Assembly (NCBI RefSeq): GCF_014207905.1
Contig: NZ_JACHLB010000006.1
Span: 124,001-188,000, forward strand
Direction of reading: 5' to 3'
Source: Flavobacterium notoginsengisoli
GTDB taxonomy: Bacteria > Bacteroidota > Bacteroidia > Flavobacteriales > Flavobacteriaceae
Length of the DNA stretch: 64,000 nucleotides
Program-made: the position numbers and the translations under genes
Notes under the pieces: model-generated
What the model was told of the DNA's origin: nothing
Databases searched by the model: none
Seen by the model: the letters and a program-made list of their open reading frames with translations, nothing else
Part shown: positions 63,042 to 64,000 of the stretch, in pieces
Position numbering within the stretch: the first letter of the stretch is position 1
How the letters are laid out: each line of letters opens with the position of its first letter

Positions 63042-63065
63042 AAGGTTCAAAGGTTCAAAGGTTCT
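63042..63065 (+). repeat. Three tandem AAGGTTCA units
   Basis: AAGGTTCA is repeated at 63042-63049 and 63050-63057, with a third copy at 63058-63065 ending in T instead of A. An isolated copy lies at 63006-63013. Likely slippage-generated. Confidence 0.85.
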
Positions 63066-63078
63066 GAGTTTTTTTTCT

Positions 63079-63151
63079 GTAGAGAAGCACTGCAGTGCGT
63101 CTAACGTATTGTGGATACTCTTTGCGTAGACGCACAGCGGTGCGTCTTTAC
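63079..63151. repeat. Two copies of a GC-richer palindromic element (REP-like)
   Basis: Copy 1 has AGAAGCAC-TGCA-GTGCGTCT (63083-63102, one stem mismatch). Copy 2 has AGACGCAC-AGCG-GTGCGTCT (63128-63147, perfect 8-bp stem). They stand out from the AT-rich background and resemble dispersed REP-like palindromes that I recall from Flavobacterium intergenic regions. Confidence 0.75.
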
Positions 63152-63227
63152 GATATGGCTTGTGATGAAAATCTGTGTAAATCTGCGTGAAAATTTGCGG
63201 TAAATATAAAATCTCATTTCAAAATAG

Positions 63228-63235
63228 TACTTTTG
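63228..63235 (+). promoter_or_regulatory. -7 element for the FAD-protein gene
   Basis: TACTTTTG matches TAnnTTTG exactly, followed by GCAAC, 47 bp before the ATG at 63283. The -33 side is AT-rich without a clear TTTG at the right distance. Confidence 0.58.
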
Positions 63236-63282
63236 CAACTTCTTTTCATAGAAAGAAAAGCTAATAGAATAAAAAAGACAAA

Positions 63283-64000
63283 ATGCCTAAAGAACTTTTA
63301 CTTCAAGTTACACCCGAAATTGCTGCAAACGAATCATTGCTAAAAGACCATTTGTCTAAGCAGATTAAAGTTTCTGTGCAAGAAATTCAGCATGTTTCGA
63401 TTTTAAAACGCTCTATTGATGCACGTCAGAAAGCGATTAAAATCAATTTGAAAGTTCTTATTTATTTAAAAGGCGAACCATTTCAGGAAACTAAAATAGA
63501 GCTTCCTAATTATAAAAATGTTTCCAACGCACAAGAAGTTATTGTGGTTGGAGCTGGTCCCGCTGGACTTTTCGCAGCATTACAGTTAATCGAATTAGGA
63601 TTAAAACCAATTGTATTGGAGCGCGGAAAAGACGTTCGTGGACGCCGTCGTGATTTAAAAGCAATAAATCGCGAACATATTGTAAACGAAGATTCTAATT
63701 ATTGTTTTGGAGAAGGCGGAGCAGGAACCTATTCTGACGGAAAATTATATACTCGTTCAAAAAAACGTGGCGATGTGACCCGAATTTTAGAACTTTTAGT
63801 AGCTTTTGGTGCTTCTGAAGATATTTTGGTTGAAGCGCATCCGCATATTGGAACCAATAAATTGCCAAAAATTATCGAAGATATCCGTGAAAAAATTATC
63901 GAATTCGGAGGCCAAGTTTTATTTGACACTAGAGTTGATGATATTTTAGTTAAGAATAATGAAGTGGAAGGAATTGTAACTCAAAATGGAGATAAAATTC
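63283..64000 (+). CDS. FAD-dependent dehydrogenase (COG2509-like), 3' end outside window
   Basis: The first 239 codons of a flavoprotein that runs off the window. The N-terminal 80 residues form a small domain typical of this family; then VIVVGAGPAGLFAAL near 86-99 binds FAD, and FGEGGAGTYSDGKLYT near 145 is the family's signature. Full-length relatives are about 520 residues. The physiological reaction is not established. The frame is open to position 64000, with the start set by the ATG 47 bp after a TAnnTTTG element. Confidence 0.88.
   Translation, partial: MPKELLLQVTPEIAANESLLKDHLSKQIKVSVQEIQHVSILKRSIDARQKAIKINLKVLIYLKGEPFQETKIELPNYKNVSNAQEVIVVGAGPAGLFAALQLIELGLKPIVLERGKDVRGRRRDLKAINREHIVNEDSNYCFGEGGAGTYSDGKLYTRSKKRGDVTRILELLVAFGASEDILVEAHPHIGTNKLPKIIEDIREKIIEFGGQVLFDTRVDDILVKNNEVEGIVTQNGDKI

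Noticed and set aside
63002..63050. N-terminal extension of the small - strand protein
   Set aside because: The added residues overlap the AAGGTTCA repeat zone and look unlike the rest of the protein; ATG 62990 is the better start.

Overview
The window is AT-rich chromosomal DNA from a member of the Bacteroidota, most probably Flavobacterium or a close relative. Three things point there: AT-biased codon use; promoters of the TTG-N17-23-TAnnTTTG type instead of sigma70 boxes; and flanking housekeeping genes (PorV/PorQ-family barrel, Lnb/DUF4105 protein, lptB-tatC-kpsF cluster, long RecQ) typical of that group.

Positions 1 to about 53,310 form one very large surface-polysaccharide locus, all on the + strand, with about 24 glycosyl- or sugar-phosphate transferases. 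(i) 1-7.3 kb: glycosyltransferases (GTs), a Wzy-like polymerase and a GT11 fucosyltransferase. (ii) 7.3-17.3 kb: nucleotide-sugar synthesis (epimerase, gmd, fcl, cupin isomerase plus aminotransferase, rfbC-rfbD-rfbA), a WecA/WbpL-type initiating transferase, and a WbpM/CapD-type dehydratase behind its own promoter, closed by a 30-bp perfect palindrome. (iii) 17.4-29.5 kb: an ABC exporter (wzm, wzt, split by a GT4 gene), an acyltransferase, an FkbM methyltransferase, a second GT11 fucosyltransferase and seven more GTs. (iv) 29.6-36.3 kb: a nonulosonic-acid (sialic/legionaminic-like) module behind a clear promoter: Gfo/Idh oxidoreductase, CMP-sugar synthetase, SDR, NeuB, a TylF-type methyltransferase, NeuC and an unusual GT-B protein. 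(v) 36.4-41.1 kb: two tandem MBOAT + SGNH cassettes, probably for O-acylation. (vi) 41.1-50.5 kb: GTs mixed with a NodB-like 539-residue protein, a methyltransferase and poorly known proteins. (vii) 50.5-53.3 kb: an O-antigen ligase/polymerase-type membrane protein and a WcaJ/WbaP-type initiating transferase with its own promoter.

From 53,310 to the end the genes are housekeeping. They are an Lnb-like protein and a PorV/PorQ-family barrel (-), pssA and a GH25 lysozyme (+), lptB, an AhpD-like protein, tatC and kpsF (-), recQ (+), a small conserved protein (-), and the 5' part of a COG2509-like FAD protein (+) that runs off the window. Intergenic palindromes lie between the convergent pairs.

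Taken together, the locus can make GDP-fucose, most of dTDP-rhamnose (rfbB is not in the window), an amino-deoxy sugar, and a probably methylated and acylated nonulosonic acid. Two initiating transferases, two Wzy/WaaL-like proteins and an ABC exporter, with no Wzx flippase seen, suggest that two or more glycans (for example O-antigen, capsule or EPS, and protein O-glycan) are encoded side by side. Functions rest on motif reading only; no database search was run.
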